The position numbers and the translations under genes were made by a program. Under the pieces are notes generated by a model. It saw nothing but the letters and a program-made list of their open reading frames with translations, ran no database searches and was not told where the DNA came from. A stretch of DNA of 64,000 nucleotides from NCBI GenBank assembly GCA_003049465.1, contig PYSS01000121.1:54343-118342 (forward strand), read 5' to 3'. Origin of the DNA: Magnaporthiopsis rhizophila (Eukaryota > Ascomycota > Sordariomycetes > Magnaporthales > Magnaporthaceae). Each line of letters starts with the position of its first letter. Position 1 is the first letter of the stretch. Below are positions 10,228-20,733 of this stretch, piece after piece.

Positions 10228-10443
10228 CACTGTAACCAGGCAAAAGAGCCACGAAAAGGCGCGGTAGCCCTGCATGTGCAGGAACACGACCAGGCTGTCC
10301 GTCATGGAAAGTGAGTCGAGGGCGTAGAGGATGGGGTCTGACGTTAGCTCGTCCCAGCGCCGACGCCGCACGCTACGGCTGTTGACGCCCCATGCCCAGA
10401 GGCTGTTGCCGGATTGGGATTTGACGTGTCTCGTGTTCGGCAT
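10018..10443 (-). CDS. Hypothetical small two-helix membrane protein, antisense to the MCU 3' end
   Basis: A 141-aa frame with ATG at 10443 and TAG at 10018. The first 72 codons lie outside MCU coding sequence yet look coding: about four of five third positions are G or C, and the segment reads sensibly (WDELTSDPILYALDSLSMTD, then HMQGYRAFSWL). The rest is the reverse of the MCU acidic tail and encodes two strongly hydrophobic stretches. Either a real gene overlaps MCU by about 210 bases tail-to-tail, or the real protein is spliced out of the overlap near 10228. No homologue is recognised. Confidence 0.42.
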   Translation of the reverse strand: MPNTRHVKSQSGNSLWAWGVNSRSVRRRRWDELTSDPILYALDSLSMTDSLVVFLHMQGYRAFSWLFCLVTVLAFPLVLVGLLLLLLLRVGVLGLVGAIRSFLRRPAAIFLIAAVFVLVSIILLVGSSSTSPQLALVPLSR

Positions 10444-11393
10444 GGCTGCGGTTGGGCTTCAGCACGGTTACCTACCAACCTACCTACCCACCCAGGTTCC
10501 GAGACTGCGAGCGTTTAGCTTATTTATGTGCCGTCAAGCCATTTGATTCCATCGACCCCTCCGTCTTCCCCTGGTTTCTCTGCCTTTCTAATCTCTGTTT
10601 CCATGGTGCTGCCAGGGCCCCGCTCTATACTCCACTAGAACCCCTTGAGCCATGAGCGAAGACGAGAGTCAAGAGATTGCCCTGTCAGTCACCCTGCCCA
10701 AAAAAAAAAAAAGGAAAAAAGAAAAGAAGAAAGATGGCAGTTCTTCAATCCTGAGACGGAGGTTTTACTGGCTATTAGGTGGCGCACCCATAAATATCTC
10801 TGGAGGAGCCGCCATCTCGTCTTTGGGCAGGGCAACTGTAGGTAACCCAGAGCCTGACTACGTGTATGATGTGGGATGACGTTGTGTGGATTCATAAAAC
10901 AGGTGGCCCGTATAACCGGGGCGGAACCTGGGCAGGAATTGATCTCCTTGTGTGCGCTTAGGGTGGTATTTTGGGCTCCGAAACCATTGAGCCGAGACAA
11001 ACCACACCCCGGCGCATTTTTAGCGCCCGTCCGTTGTCGTCTGGTCTCCGGGTCATAATCACCTGCATATCAGCCATTTGGAGGCGCAGTTCGTGACCAC
11101 CAATCACAGGCTCACAACACACTTGTGCTCGCCCGAAAGCGCACAAACGCCGGGAGGGCGCAGAAAGGCATCCGACGTTGCCGTCTGCCACTTGGGTATG
11201 TTTTCAGGAGCAAGTTTGCGCCCCACGCCTAACTATCACAGGGCGGGGAAAGGGTCGCGGGAACTTGCCTTTGCCGTTGTACCCGCTGCAGGCCCTTGCC
11301 GTCCTTTCTCCTTTTTTCGTTTTGGATTCTTGCTCGTACGCGGCCTCGTGGGTTTGCGTATTGACTCGAAAATACGAGTCTCGCGTCCTGGGT
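10444..11393. other. Intergenic
   Basis: Contains ACCT/ACCC short repeats near 10475-10495 and an A/G-rich tract (10699-10730). A frame at 10652-10879 crosses this tract and encodes poly-Lys; it lacks coding-like codon use and was not called. Confidence 0.5.
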
Positions 11394-11412
11394 TATATAG
11401 TCACGTATAAAA
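11394..11412 (+). promoter_or_regulatory. Paired TATA elements upstream of the first C2H2-like gene
   Basis: TATATAG (about 11394) and TATAAAA (11406-11412) lie 78-96 bases before the start codon at 11490. Confidence 0.4.
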
Positions 11413-11489
11413 GGCAACTCCCTAGCCGGATTATTTTGTCCTTGTCATGAAGGCTGGCCGACATCTCAAAACCGGATCTCCTCGTCCCG

Positions 11490-12821
11490 ATGTCGCTCCG
11501 ACCTGTTCACATCCTGCATCACAGAGAGCAAATACCATTCGCCCTTCGCCGTCGTCGTCTTTCCAACAACCCCTATCCGCGCCCATGTCCCCCTTTTAAT
11601 GCCATGTGCCAAGCCCCAGCTACCCCCGAGTGTACGCTGTCATCTGGATCGCCACCGGCCGTCCTTGTCGTTGAAGAGCCACATCATGCTCGAACGACCC
11701 CGGGACCCCCCAGGCCCCGTAACCTGCGACGCCCCATGTCTTTCGGCCAACCAGCATGCGCAGCTCAGCACGGGCCGGCAGCTTCCGTCCGGGCCAGCGG
11801 GGACCCGAACCACGGACGTGTTGAGTTGGCATCTCCGAGCAACGACACTAGCCGCGGCCAGAGCCGGCCGTCCAAGCGTAAAATTGATGACATCAGCGAC
11901 TCTGGCGGGCGTGGCAGTGATCGACCCACACGCCCCAGCCCCAAGACGCCCAGGCCGCCCGGCGGGCTGGAGGTGGGCTGGCTGGTAAGCGTCGGTCTTG
12001 CCGCCTGGGCGCGTGATAAGTCCGGCGAGGAAGGCTCCAAGAGCGGAGAGGGCGCGAGCTCATCCGAGGGAGCGCCGGCGTCTCCGGCCGGGCTGCCCCG
12101 TCGGCCGCACAAGCGCCATCGGTCTTGCCGTGACAGCCCGCCCGCAAAGAGTGCAGAGAGCGGCAGCGGCAGCGACAGTGGCGGCAGCACAAAAGAGGAA
12201 GAAGGAGAAGAAGAAGCGAGCCGACTCCTCGCCTGCCCGTTTTACAGGCACGACCCGGCCAAGCACCGCAGCTGCATGGGCCTATCGGAGCTGACCGACC
12301 CCGACGCCGTCCGGTACCACGTCTTGTCGCGGCACCGCAAGCCTCTGCACTGCCCGAGGTGCCACGCCGTTTTTGTGAAGCACGCCGACCGCGACAGGCA
12401 CATCGTCCACCGAGCGTGCGGGCCTCGGCGGGAGCCCCGGGCCGAGGTGCTGGTGGGCATTTCGGCGGCGCAGGCGGTCGAGCTGGCGGCATGCGACGGC
12501 AGCCCGGCAGGAGCGGCAGCGGCCCGCACGGCCGAAATGCAGACCTGCCGCTGGTATCAAATCTGGGACGTCTTGTTCCCGGGCCAGCCCAGGCCCGAGC
12601 CGGCGTCCGTGTTTGTGGCGGGCGGTCGAGAGAGCGCGGCCGTGGAGCTGAGGAGGTTCTGGAGCAGGAAAGGGGCGGCCGTTATAGCAGAGGCTCTTGG
12701 GGTTCCGCAAGCAAAAAGAGAGCAAAGGGCCACTCCGTTGGTGGCCTTACAGGCACGGGTAATCGAACAAATGCTGGCATCGCTTGACCGGGAAGTTCCT
12801 ACGGACAAAGGCCCCAATTGA
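11490..12821 (+). CDS. Fungal C2H2-like zinc-finger family protein, paralogue 1
   Basis: Single exon, 443 aa. The first half is disordered and Ser/Pro-rich with basic stretches (PSKRKIDD, PRRPHKRHR) and an acidic run (KEEEGEEEA). A compact Cys/His region at about 245-310 follows: LACPFYRHDPAKHRSC, VRYHVLSRHRKPLHCPRC, then a His...Cys pair (RHIVHRAC). After it comes the family hallmark WYQIWDVLFPGQPRP and a helical C-terminus. Two genes to the right share this arrangement. The basic patches suggest nuclear location, but DNA binding is not shown. An internal ATG (11598) is an alternative start. Confidence 0.8.
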   Translation: MSLRPVHILHHREQIPFALRRRRLSNNPYPRPCPPFNAMCQAPATPECTLSSGSPPAVLVVEEPHHARTTPGPPRPRNLRRPMSFGQPACAAQHGPAASVRASGDPNHGRVELASPSNDTSRGQSRPSKRKIDDISDSGGRGSDRPTRPSPKTPRPPGGLEVGWLVSVGLAAWARDKSGEEGSKSGEGASSSEGAPASPAGLPRRPHKRHRSCRDSPPAKSAESGSGSDSGGSTKEEEGEEEASRLLACPFYRHDPAKHRSCMGLSELTDPDAVRYHVLSRHRKPLHCPRCHAVFVKHADRDRHIVHRACGPRREPRAEVLVGISAAQAVELAACDGSPAGAAAARTAEMQTCRWYQIWDVLFPGQPRPEPASVFVAGGRESAAVELRRFWSRKGAAVIAEALGVPQAKREQRATPLVALQARVIEQMLASLDREVPTDKGPN

Positions 12822-13312
12822 AGGCTAAAAAAGCGACATTTATATCGGGACGCCCCAAATTCGGACAATGACCTGGATCCATGGGACCCCTAAAGCCAGC
12901 CTTTTACCACCTAGGACTTGCAATTAAAGGCGACAGCGTAACAATCCCTCCGGTGGGGTCGTTCTCAACAGCCCGAAACGGGCAAAACGAATCCGCAGAA
13001 ATTGGCTGCGTAACCTGACTGAGGCACGGCCTGGCGCGTGACAGACGCGTGTAATTTGAAATAGGTACAATTGCCTGATTCGAACGCGTTGAGGGGCCCA
13101 AATACAAAACATGGGGGGTGGAGGCCCCCAATACGGAGGTCGACGTAAAGATATATATATATATATATATAGGGTGCTCTAAGCATGTGTGGGAAGTAGG
13201 GTAAATTAATAACTTGCATGCTGATTTTGGGGTGGACGGGGAGACGGGGAAATGGCATGTTTAAGCGAGCCAAGCAAATTTTTAAGATACAAGTTCCTGA
13301 TGCGGCCCAGCC
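12822..13312. other. Intergenic between convergent C2H2-like genes
   Basis: Contains a TA-dinucleotide microsatellite (13150-13171). No gene seen; probably both 3' UTRs. Confidence 0.5.
13150..13171. repeat. (AT)n microsatellite
   Basis: Eleven uninterrupted AT/TA units between two convergent genes. Confidence 0.9.
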
Positions 13313-14704
13313 CTACAAATCGCTGGGAAAGAAACCACCTTGGGTACCGCCGCCCAGCGTTGGATCCGTGGGGTTGTCGGGCTTGCCCGGCGCGTTGGCA
13401 TCATCGTCGCCGTGATTGTCTAACCCGACCTGGATCGCGCCCGCCTGATCGGCCCGGGGCGACGACCACCCGAGGTCGTAGAGGGCGCGGGCGTCCCGGT
13501 CGAACGAATACCAAGGAGGATCGGGAGGAAGCCAGTCGAGGCCATCGCCAGGAGGGAAGGCGTCAAAGGGTCCAGCAGCTTGGTGTAGAGGCTCTGCCGC
13601 CTGAGGCCAGGGCTGGTCAGGGCCAAGTTGTGGCGGTTCGGTACCGCCCTGCGGCTGCGACTGTGGGGTCGGCTGTGGATACGGGCCTTGCATTGGAGGG
13701 ATGACGCGACCTGCATCTCGGCCGAGGAAGATGGCCGCAATGGCCCCGGCCAGGGCTCTGTCCGGGTCGACGATGTCGTGTGTTTCGAGTACCCGTGGAA
13801 GATGAACCTGCGCGCGTGCCGACGTCCTCATCGGCGCGTCGCCAGGCTCGTGGGGGTGGCGGCGGGCACTGAACAAAACGGTGTGGATGTCCTGGGCCAG
13901 AACGTCGAGGTTGAGGCGCCCGACGGCCACGCCGTGGGCTGCGAGGACGCGGGGAAGCTGCCTCCTGCCACGGTCGCTCACCTCCAGATGCCAGTTGTGC
14001 AGCTCAACCGGCAGGTCTTCCATGAACATGTCTGGGTGGGGTAGCTTGCCAGGCTCGGGACATGACTGATCCCAGAGCCAGTTCCATTTGCGGCGCACAC
14101 TCCACCCTGCCGTCTCTTGTCCGAACATGGCTAGCTTCGCTACCTTGCTGTGGCTCAGATCGTGATAGTCGTAGCCCGGACCGCCGGAGGGGCACTGGCC
14201 ATTGAGTTGGTGTCCCTGCAGCACTTTGGCGGAACCAAAGTACCCGCCGCACTCGTGGCAACGCTGGTCGACATTGTGGCGCCGCATCATGTGTTGTCGG
14301 ACAGCCGAGGCTCCCTTCAGGACCACCCCTAGGCATTCGATGTGCGTGACGGGGTCGTATCGGAGCATCGGGCAGGCGAGGGTGGGCCCCGGCCCGTCGC
14401 TGGATGCCGAACCACGAGCCTCGTCGCCATCGCCATCAGTGCCGCCACTCCCGCCATCGTCCCCGTCGTCTGTATTGTAGCCGTCCCCGTCTTTGCCTTT
14501 GCCTTTGCCCCGGCCCCTGCCCCCGCCCCTGCGACGGTCGTTTTGCCTGGAGGTCCCGGCGGGAAACGGCGCTCCCCTGCTTTTTGGTTTTTGCGTTCGG
14601 GTCGGGCCTGCGTCGGCCGGCTCTGGGCCCGGCTGGCCTCGCAGTGACCGTTTGAGCAACACGAAAAAGGTCACAAAGGTAAGAGAGGCTGGGTGAGTTA
14701 GCAC
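13313..14704 (-). CDS. Fungal C2H2-like zinc-finger family protein, paralogue 2
   Basis: Single open frame of 463 aa. After a basic, Gly/Arg/Lys-rich disordered N-terminus (GGGRGRGKGKGKDG) and an acidic Asp/Gly run, it has the same Cys/His block as its neighbours: LACPMLRYDPVTHIEC, VRQHMMRRHNVDQRCHEC, then GHQLNGQC. The IWD-LFP hallmark is replaced by WNWLWDQSCPEPGK, so this copy is the most diverged. The C-terminal third is Pro/Gln-rich. The first 20 residues are unusually hydrophobic for a nuclear protein, so the true start may be downstream or in an unseen exon. Confidence 0.72.
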   Translation of the reverse strand: MLTHPASLTFVTFFVLLKRSLRGQPGPEPADAGPTRTQKPKSRGAPFPAGTSRQNDRRRGGGRGRGKGKGKDGDGYNTDDGDDGGSGGTDGDGDEARGSASSDGPGPTLACPMLRYDPVTHIECLGVVLKGASAVRQHMMRRHNVDQRCHECGGYFGSAKVLQGHQLNGQCPSGGPGYDYHDLSHSKVAKLAMFGQETAGWSVRRKWNWLWDQSCPEPGKLPHPDMFMEDLPVELHNWHLEVSDRGRRQLPRVLAAHGVAVGRLNLDVLAQDIHTVLFSARRHPHEPGDAPMRTSARAQVHLPRVLETHDIVDPDRALAGAIAAIFLGRDAGRVIPPMQGPYPQPTPQSQPQGGTEPPQLGPDQPWPQAAEPLHQAAGPFDAFPPGDGLDWLPPDPPWYSFDRDARALYDLGWSSPRADQAGAIQVGLDNHGDDDANAPGKPDNPTDPTLGGGTQGGFFPSDL

Positions 14705-16482
14705 GAAAAAAACCTAGGGGAAAAAAAAAAAAAAATGGGGTCTGGTCCACTGTAATTTGGCTTATGCCATTTAACCCAGCCCGCTGAGTGCGTGGGTAAT
14801 ACCAGCATAGTACAGGTACCGATCGCAGTGCACAAGGCAATTAAACGTGCGCCTCACCTGTCACAAGGTCCTTTGTTCTTTTCTTTGCGGAAAGCCGTGG
14901 ACGTGTATCACGCACGGAAGACGCAACTTCCGGCGAAGTTTTAGCATAGTGCCCAGACATGTCGGAGCGAACAGGCGGGAAGGTAGCGGCGGTTCGATGC
15001 CTTTTCCTTACAGGGCGGGATCGATAAGGAATTAACAAGCGAACAGGACCGATGACCTAGGTCGAGGCTTGGTGCGGCGCCGAGAATGAGATGCTAGGAG
15101 CCCTTTTCTACGTCTAGATTGCGCCCGAGGGCGATGGTGAGGCTGGTTCGCCTAACCCGTTCGCCTTAGGAGGTAGGCGCCTTCACAACAGTTGTTGGCG
15201 CTATCTGTGGATGTATGTGTATAGGCGCATGCTCCTTGGGTGGTGGCCTATCAACGATACAATATCGCGTTCGCTGCTGAGACCCTGGTACATGCGACAC
15301 CTCTAAACCCCGCAGGCGTCCTCCACGCACGCCCCAGCCGCTGCAGCAATGCCCAACCGTTCCTTGCGACCCGACCCTAACAATGGTTCGCGATCCAGAG
15401 GAAAACTAAGATATTTATGGGTCCCCATCAATCTTTCTTTGCAGGATGCTGCTTCCCGCTTTCCGCGCGGACCAGCAAATGTAGTTCGGATGCCACCACC
15501 TGGACATCAAGGCATCCATCCGGGTGACCAGCGTGTACACCGTCTGCCTTGTGGATGCCTCGGCTTGGTTGCGGGCATGGAGGTTTGGTCAATTGCCTCG
15601 CTCCATCGCCTGCTGTAAACACCTCACGGTGTAGTAGGGCCCAATTACGACGTCGGGAAGACCGCGTCGAATTGTTCTATTGTCCGAATCGCTGCTTGCT
15701 GCCGAACTTGGGATGGTGGCGGCGCTCCGTCGCTACGCGGCAGTGCAATCCCCTCGAGCTTGCCAAGCTCTGGATCTCGTTGCCACTGCTTCAAGTGTAG
15801 CTGGCGGGCCTGGGCGTGGCGTCTTCTTCGCGACGCCGCGTCGCGACTGGAAAATGGTAGCTTTAGGTTAGCACGAAAATGCCGGGGGTAGAGGAGTACC
15901 CAGGGTACCTAGGTACTTGGTACTTACCTTTGTACTTGCCCAGCCTGGGTCTGGCATTGGGGGTCGATGTTCGTCATTTCGAGTGGGGTTTTGCTTGTCA
16001 AGTAAGGACGGGGAAGAGACGTGTGAAGAGACGGAGTTGATGATCATGTACACTCTCCCGCCAGCAAAAAGCCATTTTATATGCCATCAGCTCGTCCATT
16101 CCCTACATATTTGCCTGTCATTTGACACCGTAGTCTCTAACATCGACAACAAGCGTTGGCCATTTCAAACAAAAATTGTTCTGTGAGTGCTAAAGATTGA
16201 AGCGTCCGGCGGCGCATCGAAGTAGCCCCAGGTACCGGGCACACTACCTCCTACCCGCACACCCCACCCCATCAACTACCTCCACCCCCCAGCAATTCAG
16301 CATCCAACATTTGTTGGCAGCCAGCCAAGCCGGGCGCAACGTGTTTCTACACATTTATTTCGAGCCAATCGAAACACATAACACAAAGGCGTCCATGGTT
16401 CAAATACCCAGCTCGGCCATGGTGAGCCCGGGGGTGCCGCCTCGTTCTTTCAAAAACCATCTCACCTGTCGCACCGTGGGAA
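14705..16482. other. Divergent intergenic region, 1.8 kb
   Basis: Separates C2H2-like paralogue 2 (-) from paralogue 3 (+). An A/T run lies at 14720-14735. Frames around 15350-15870 were inspected and rejected: poor codon use and no domain. Confidence 0.45.
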
Positions 16483-17673
16483 ATGGTGGCCTCTCGAGAA
16501 TTGATCCCTCGAAGGGCAGAGAGGGCGACAGAAGACAGGACATCCCCAGCACCAAGAAAGCAAATCACCTGGGTCGGGAACGACACTGGAGTCGAAGACG
16601 ACGATGATGTCGGCGAGAGAGGCCACGAGACAAGGCCGCTGCGGTACCTAGCATGCCCGTTCTACAAGCACGATGCCTCGGCGCACATGGACTGTGCCCG
16701 CTTCCGGCTGAGGCGGGTGCGCGATGTCAAGCAGCACTTGCACCGCTGCCACTCGCGCCACATGCAGTGCCCCGTCTGTGGCGACGAGTTCAGGGATTCG
16801 CCATTGCTGGAGACCCACATCCGGAAGAGGAAGTGCCGCGAGCCCCCGGGCGGGTTCCGCATCCAGGGCGTGACGGCTTTGCAGGGCAAGTTGCTGAGCC
16901 GCCGGGTCAAGCGCAAGGCCGGAGAGGAGAGTCAATGGTTTGGCATCTGGGACATCCTGTTCCCCCGCCAGGCCCGGCCAAAGTCCCCCTATCTCGCCAA
17001 CGAGCTCGACGAGTTCGTCAATACCGTCCGGCATATATGGCAGCGGCAGCGGCGAGATATTGTGGATTCGGTCCTGGCCAAGGGCGCGGCCCGCACGGCG
17101 CTGATCCGAGGCGCAGCCGGCAACAACGGCGACTGTCCGTACGCGGCAGCACACGGGCACGTTATGGAACTCTCTGAGCACGTTCTTAACGAGCTCATCT
17201 GTCGCATCCAGCTGGACAGCCGAAGATCCACGGAGCCAGCGCCTTCCACCTCGAATACTGGCAGCAAAAACTCGGCAGCACCGATTAGTGTTGAGCGGGA
17301 GCCAGGCAGTCGCGGCCAGGACGCTTTCCAGTGCCTGGAGCAAGATTTATGGGACTCGTGCCCATGGCTCGGCGAGCCCTCTTATATCGGCGAAGCTAGC
17401 ACTGTGAGTAGTGCTGTGGGTAGAGCCCGACAACCAACCTAGCACAAGGTCGCCTTGCTGACAAGAGCCCAGATGACAACGTGCAGCACCAGTGCAACTC
17501 CACAGCTCGGCCTGATGACAGTGGGATTCCCTGGTTTCGCCGAGGACACGCTACTTACGTTTGGAAACCCGGCCGGCGGCAGCTATTCGCCCGATCTGGC
17601 GTTCTCTGGGCCGGTGCCCTATGCGATGGCGGAAATGACAGAGCTGGGCTCTGTAGGGTCCTGGGCACTGTAG
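16483..17673 (+). CDS. Fungal C2H2-like zinc-finger family protein, paralogue 3
   Basis: Probable exons 16483-17403 and 17473-17673 (373 aa). The 69-nt intron has donor GTGAGT, a CTGAC branch and CCCAG acceptor in phase 0, and it removes a stop at 17440. Without splicing the protein would be 319 aa. The Cys/His block reads LACPFYKHDASAHMDC, VKQHLHRCHSRHMQCPVC, then ETHIRKRKC, followed by WFGIWDILFPRQARPKSPY and a long helical region (VRHIWQRQRRDIVDSVLAK). This copy shows the family pattern most clearly. A start at 16395 with a small extra intron is possible. Confidence 0.78.
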
Positions 17674-18052
17674 GGTCTGGCCGTTTTCTTCACTTTTTTT
17701 TTTTTTTTTTTTTTTTGTTTACATTGCTTGTTTCCTCTTTTCCGTTTATGTTATGTTCCGGCTCGAATCATGTGAATTAGATAATCCTTCCGTCAAAACG
17801 CAAACTCCATTTTTCTTCCACCCGCCAGGCACATGACGTCTCGTGGCTTGAAGTGCATGCAGGGAACACGTGCCGAGTTGAGGTGGTGCACATTTCCATG
17901 GTGGGGAGATTTTGGCAGCCGCCCAGCTTCCCCGCAATCAAAGCGACAGCCAAAACGCAGCCGGACATGGCGACGACCCCGACAATTGCCGCAGCGCGAG
18001 CACACGCGAGGAAATACGGCCAGCGGAAGCTTCATCCCTCCCAGCCGCCGCC
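17674..18052. other. Intergenic with a T-tract
   Basis: A 23-base T-run (17694-17716) follows the C2H2-like gene. The rest is the promoter of the acyltransferase gene. Confidence 0.5.
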
Positions 18053-19906
18053 ATGGGCGCCCCGTCCGTCGTCCACCTCCCCGACGGGCAGCACTTCACC
18101 GTCAAGCCCGTCTTCGCAGGGCTCTTCTTCAAGTCCCACGAGCTAAGCACGCACCTGCACTCGTTCCCCATCGGCTGGACCGTCGTGCTGCACACCTTGG
18201 ACCCCGACTTGACCGCCGGCGATGACGGCCAGGCCGACGACGACGAATCCCCCAGGCAAAACGGCCCGCTGGCCGCCGCCGAGCACCGCCGCCCGCGAGT
18301 CCGCGCCTACACGCGCCCGACGCTCCACGACGACTGCCTCTTCATCAGCTCCATCAGCAACCCGAGCAGCAGCGACTTCAAGCCCGCCGCCAGCCCGACG
18401 CGCCAGATCGCCATGATGCTGTGGATCACGCTGTACTGGTACTTCCACCAGCAACCCGCCCCGGACCCCGTCCTGCCCGCCACAGACGCCTCGCTGCAGA
18501 CCCCGGCCGCCGGCCGCCCGCGCGGCGAGTGGCGCATCAACGTCCGTCGCGACGGCGTCCTGCGCGCCCGCAATCTGATGCCCAAGCTCGAGCGCATGGG
18601 GCTCATCGCCACCCTCGACTCGGCCGTCGGCACCGCCCCGCACGACGCTCCCGCCATCATCGCCTCCGCCGCCGACGACCCCTGGGACCACATGTTCGTC
18701 TCGCGCCGCGCCTTCTGGCAGATCCCCGCCCGCCTCTTCCTCTTCACCCTGCAGCCTAGCCCGCACCACGCCGCCGACTCCTCGTACCCTGGCTCGCCCG
18801 CCTCCAGCCGCCCCGTGTCACCCACCCAAGCGAACCCGCTCGTCATCGTCCCCGACACCGACGCCGACGACGGTGAGGGCGTGCTGCGGAACAAGAGAAG
18901 CATCGATGCCGCCGCCGTTAGTGCCGCCGTGCCGACCCTCGAGTCCATCATGTCTCAGACCTCGTTCCCCATAGGCCCCTTTTACAGCTCATCTCATCTG
19001 CCGACCTACTACCCGCCCGCGCCACCCCAGTACACAACGACCAACCACGTGCGCCACCCGGTGCGACCCAAGCCCCCTCGCTCGGGCGAAGTCTTCTACA
19101 GTCGCTTCGTGCCGTCGGCCGGCTCCTACCTTTCGTTCCGCGTCGCCTCGCTGTCGCCGCGGCCCGTCACGTACCAGGGCGCTGTCGGCCCATCGCCACC
19201 GTCTCCATCATCACCGTTGCCGCCGCAGGGGCCAGGCGCCCACCACGGCCAGCACAAGGCCGCCGGCGTTCCGCGCGTCCGGGCCGCGGCTATAGAGCAC
19301 TCGCGCCTGGGCCTGCTGTCGGACACGGAGCTGCTCAAGGCGTGGCTCTCTAAGCCGCGCGTGGCCGCCTTCTGGGGCTCGTTCGTGCCCGACTTCCTAC
19401 CGCAGGCGCTGGCGCTGCGCCACTCGTTCCCCGTCGTGGCCATGTGGGACGGGGTGCCATTTGCGTACCTCGAGGTCTACTGGGTCAAGGAGGACGCCAT
19501 CGGCCGCCACCTGGGCGCCTTCGCCGGCGGCTCGGCGGCCGACTGGGACCGCGGCCTGCACGTTCTCGTCGGCGAGGAGTGGGCGCGCGGGCTGGTGCCG
19601 CTGTGGCTGTCGAGCATGGTGCACTGGATCTTCACTGCCGACTACCGCACCACGAGCGTGTGCGTCGAGCCGAGGGTCGACAACGAGAGGTGAGTCGGGC
19701 CCTGTCCGTGCTGCTGCCGATGTTGCTGCCGTAGACGTTGTATCTGTCACAGAACAAGGTGCTGATAGCGACGTTACCACCGCCTCAGATTCATCCAGCA
19801 CCTCCAGGCCGGGGGCTTTGTCAAGGAGATGGAACTGTCGCTGCCACACAAGCAGGCCTGGTTTGGGCGACTGAGGAGGGAGAACTGGGAGGGTCCTGCG
19901 CTATGA
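18053..19906 (+). CDS. Siderophore-type N-acyltransferase (SidF/SidL-like, IucB family)
   Basis: Exons 18053-19689 and 19789-19906 give 584 aa. The intron (donor GTGAGT, acceptor CTCAG) is in phase 2 and joins VDNER to FIQHLQAGGF. The ATG at 18053 has a strong context (GCCGCCATGG). The C-terminal half is a GNAT acyltransferase of the IucB/SidF group: LPQALALRHSFPVVAMWDG, PFAYLEVYWVKEDAIGRHLG, GLHVLVGEEWARG and the family ending ELSLPHKQAWFGRLRRENWE. Fungal relatives transfer acetyl (SidL) or anhydromevalonyl (SidF) groups to N5-hydroxyornithine in hydroxamate siderophore synthesis. No ornithine monooxygenase or peptide synthetase lies in the window. The length and cytosol-like N-terminus lean towards SidL, which is only inference. 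Confidence 0.82.
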
Positions 19907-20733
19907 TGCGGCCGTTGCTGTGCAAATAGCATTTGGGGTAGTGCCAGAGGCACATTGTCGCGACGAGCACCATAGCTCAATCCAGGGGAAAAGCGACGTG
20001 ACAGGCTGCACCATCGGATTTAGGGTTTATAATTACTGTGGGCTTTATCTCAAGCCAAACATCGGACGGTGCATTTTTTGCTTAGCCGAGGCCGCATGGA
20101 CTTGTCCCCGCCTGGAGCGGAACCCTCGGTTTCCCCAAAGAGCAATTCTTTCATTTTGGATAGCCCCAGATGCCAATCTGATAATAGCATCGCCCCATCA
20201 AATGTTTCGAACAACACACCGTAGCTGCCGAAATAAGCTCAATGGCAGGTGGGGAGGCTGGTCCCGAAAGGGGCGATGGAGAGGCACGGACACAACCGCC
20301 AGGGAGACACCTGCCAAGCCTCACCGTATCTCCCTTTGAGGGTAGCATCTGGCATGACAGAGACGTGCTGTGATGGAGGCTTCACGACTAAGGGTTGTCA
20401 GGAAAAGGTCTAAGCACAGACAGAGCAGGAGAAAACACCAGAGAGAGAAAACAAGATAAATACGTCGGTCTTGGACCGTTCATCTCTGCTGTTCTCGTCC
20501 TTCTCACCATCATCCACCAACATTTCATTAACATTTCCTTCATCCACCAACAATTCGTTTCATTCATCCACACCCAAGCCGGTCTTTTTTCCATTCTATT
20601 GACTGTTTGAACAGTCCATCAGAGCTTTCGAGCTTCTCTACAAATTTACAACAAAGATCAAAACAACCTTATCAACCCACTTGTCTACAACCATCATCAT
20701 CACCACAACCACAACTACCAACCACCACCCACA
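19907..20733. other. Intergenic with long C/A/T-rich leader of the next gene
   Basis: From about 20480 to 20733 the sequence is rich in CATCCACCAAC-like repeats and TTC/ACC runs without stable open frames, typical of a long 5' leader of a highly expressed fungal gene. Confidence 0.5.

Noticed and set aside
15349..15871. Frames between C2H2-like paralogues 2 and 3
   Set aside because: Short, mixed codon use, no splice-linked continuation. Considered as a transposon relic, but no recognisable motif.
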